Origin: Sorghum bicolor | Taxonomy: Eukaryota; Streptophyta; Magnoliopsida; Poales; Poaceae | Direction: 5' to 3' | Assembly: GCF_000003195.3 (NCBI RefSeq) | Contig: NC_012874.2 | Span: 310,001-374,000, forward strand | Length of the DNA: 64,000 nt | Shown here: positions 62,329-64,000 of the stretch, piece by piece | Position numbering within the stretch: position 1 is the first letter of the stretch | Layout of the letters: every line of letters starts with the position of its first letter | Notes under the pieces: generated by a model | What the model saw: only the letters and a program-made list of their open reading frames with translations | Told to the model about the DNA's origin: nothing | Databases searched by the model: none | Translations under genes and position numbers: made by a program

Positions 62329-63157
62329 ATGGCCGACAGTGGAAATGGGAGCCGAAGCAGCAGCAGCAGCAGCAGCAGCCCGCCATGCGCATCGTGCAAG
62401 CTGCTGCGGCGGCGGTGCACACAGGAGTGCGTGTTCGCGCCATACTTCCCACCCGAGGACCCTCACAAGTTCGCCATCGTCCACAAGGTCTTTGGCGCCA
62501 GCAATGTCAGCAAGATGCTGCAGGTCCGTTCAATTCTCCTCCTTGCTGACCTCGTGCATTCAGTTCTATCTCCTATTCGTTAATTACTGTCATCCATGGA
62601 CCATTCAGATTTTCTTTCTTTTTTGAAGTGTGATAATTCAGATTCAGCTATATATTAGCTTGCTCATCAGTAGTCTAACAGCGTTCACTGCACCAACTGT
62701 TTGATTCCAGGAGCTGCCTGCTCAGCAGAGAGCAGACGCGGTGAGCAGCCTGGTGTACGAGGCGAACGCGCGCATGAGGGACCCCGTGTACGGCTGCGTC
62801 GGCGCCATCTCCTACCTCCAGCAGCAGGTCTCCCAGCTCCAGGTGCAGCTCGCCCTCGCCAAGGCCGAGATCCTCTGCGTCCAGATGCACCACGACTACG
62901 AGTCAGCTTCAGCTGCTGCTGCTGCCGCGCCAGCTCCGGCAAAGCAACAACAACTCCAGCAGCAGCAGCAGGAGGAGATGGAATGCGAGGCTTATGGCAA
63001 CCTGCTCGTGCAGAATGGCCTGATGATGAACACGTTGAACGGTACTGGTGCAGTTCATCAGCAGCAGAAGCAGATGCTGGGTGGCTTCGGCTCTGCAGGG
63101 AACACTGCAATGATGCTCCAGGAGGCGTGCCTCAAGAAAGAGTCCCTTTGGGCATGA
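62329..63157 (+). CDS. Class I LBD (LOB-domain) transcription factor, 213 aa
   Basis: A plant-specific nuclear DNA-binding protein acting in boundary, organ and meristem patterning. Two exons, 62329-62523 and 62711-63157, with the single intron after SKMLQ at the conserved position of the family. The CX2CX6CX3C zinc block is C20-x2-C23-x6-C30-x3-C34 ([15 protein letters not shown]). The GAS block begins [11 protein letters not shown] and carries [11 protein letters not shown] leucine-zipper-like coiled coil covers about 95-118 ([19 protein letters not shown]), which marks class I. The N-terminus has a Ser run and the C-terminal third is Ala/Gln-rich (CAG-rich DNA). The sequence looks closest to the LBD11/LBD12-like group, but I would not assign a number. 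Confidence 0.96.
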
Positions 63158-63806
63158 ATGAATGAATTATGTACTCCTTCCATTTGTCGATAAGAAAAAA
63201 AAACAACCCTTCTTGTCTCTATCGCTGTCTGCCACTGTAATTTTCTGGAAAGATGGGAAATTACTAAGAGATGAGTTAATTGGGTCACATGAGCATCACA
63301 ATCTCAGCATTATTCCTACCTAAAAACTAACAATAAGATCTTTCAGAAAAAAAAAATTAAAACTAAGAATCAAGACGAAGTTAAGCTATATATCTGAAGG
63401 ATATTGTGTGAAATAGAGTTTTTGCACAAAGGCTGCACGAGCCAGATCGAGTGAAGTTTCAGAGGTTCACCCTTTGTTAGACTTGGAGTTGAGAGTCAGC
63501 TAAGCTATTTGGATGCGTTTGGATTCACATGGTGTGCACAGTAGGATTGCTCGTGGACAACTGGACATTAAGCATCACAAAAACCTTTTTCTTCCCCCAC
63601 CGTGCTGGATCGGAGTTGTATATTTGACTGCTGCTACATCCAATTGGAAGACCTGACCTAACAGATTCCTGAACTTTCTGCATAGGACGTGTGTCTTCAT
63701 CTGCTGGGCTGCACAAGGGCTTAATTACCTGGCTTCACTGATATTCTATCTGTGCAACTGTACATTGGTACTTGATAAATGCCAAGGCATTAGAATAACT
63801 GGATGA
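63158..63806. other. 3' flank of the LBD gene, no gene seen
   Basis: Likely 3' UTR to about 63250, then unassigned sequence. The minus-strand frames here lack any family signal. Confidence 0.5.
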
Positions 63807-64000
63807 GGGCACTCACAATGCAGACTCTATCATAGAGTCTAAAGTTATTTATTACCTCGAACAATGTGGATTTGGAGTCTAAATAAGACTTTTTTGTACA
63901 TCTTTCTTCAATAAATATGTTGCCACATCAGCAAAATACCATAAATAATATGTAATCAAGTGTCTTAGACTTTGTGATAGAGTCTTGCATTGTGAGTGCC
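63807..64000. mobile_element. MITE with GGGCACTCACAATGCA terminal repeats, cut by the window edge
   Basis: Left GGGCACTCACAATGCAGACTC, right (reaching the last base) GAGTCTTGCATTGTGAGTGCC; the final base or two and the right duplication lie outside. 194 bp visible, AT-rich and non-coding, probably Tourist-like. Confidence 0.85.

Overview
This window is nuclear DNA from a monocot grass, most likely an andropogonoid such as Sorghum. The species call is an inference. The evidence is short genes with GT-AG introns, GC-rich first exons, and intergenic DNA full of grass-type MITEs (Tourist-like with TNA target duplications, Stowaway with TA, one hAT MITE with a perfect 8-bp duplication) and CACTA elements whose ends carry TTTGCCGAGGGC-type repeats. 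Nothing here looks bacterial, organellar or viral, apart from a 200-bp Ty1-copia remnant at the left edge.

Layout. I rebuilt eleven genes exon by exon, with reading phase holding across every junction, plus one damaged gene. Ten loci in a row (446-47444) lie on the minus strand: a small orphan membrane protein (446-978); the ribosome-assembly factor MRT4 (2334-4641); a farnesol/phytol kinase (6237-8305); a GARP/Myb-like transcription factor with repressor motifs (11679-13257); a broken GRF-zinc-finger gene (19715-20176); the mitochondrial outer-membrane insertase SAM50 (20883-23880); a GIL1/IRKI (DUF641) protein (24683-25951); an MRH1/MDIS2-type receptor pseudokinase without LRRs (28136-30966); the ubiquitin-activating enzyme E1 (35510-41130); and a plastid ferritin (45352-47444). 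The last two genes are on the plus strand: a DFO-like meiotic double-strand-break factor (51992-54262) and a class I LBD transcription factor (62329-63157). Two tRNA genes are present, Ile-AAT (5718-5790) and Pro-CGG (34221-34292).

Between the genes, three stretches are gene-poor: 13.3-19.7 kb, 41.2-45.3 kb and 54.3-62.3 kb. The last holds a complete-ended non-autonomous CACTA element (57869-61535, CAC duplication) with a ~420-bp near-perfect inverted repeat inside it. A diverged segmental duplication spans 18.4-20.8 kb.

The genes do not form a pathway. Most are housekeeping (ribosome assembly, ubiquitin activation, mitochondrial protein import, iron storage, isoprenoid salvage), mixed with developmental regulators (GARP, LBD, GIL1, MRH1-like). 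Regulatory signals visible by eye are a ferritin iron-dependent regulatory sequence, telo-box and site II motifs upstream of MRT4, a telo-box upstream of E1, site II motifs upstream of the DFO-like gene, and a TATA box on the LBD gene. The items most worth a second look are the LRR-less pseudokinase receptor, the hairpin inside the CACTA element, the GC-AG intron in the GARP gene, the acidic N-terminal extension on SAM50 and the orphan membrane protein.
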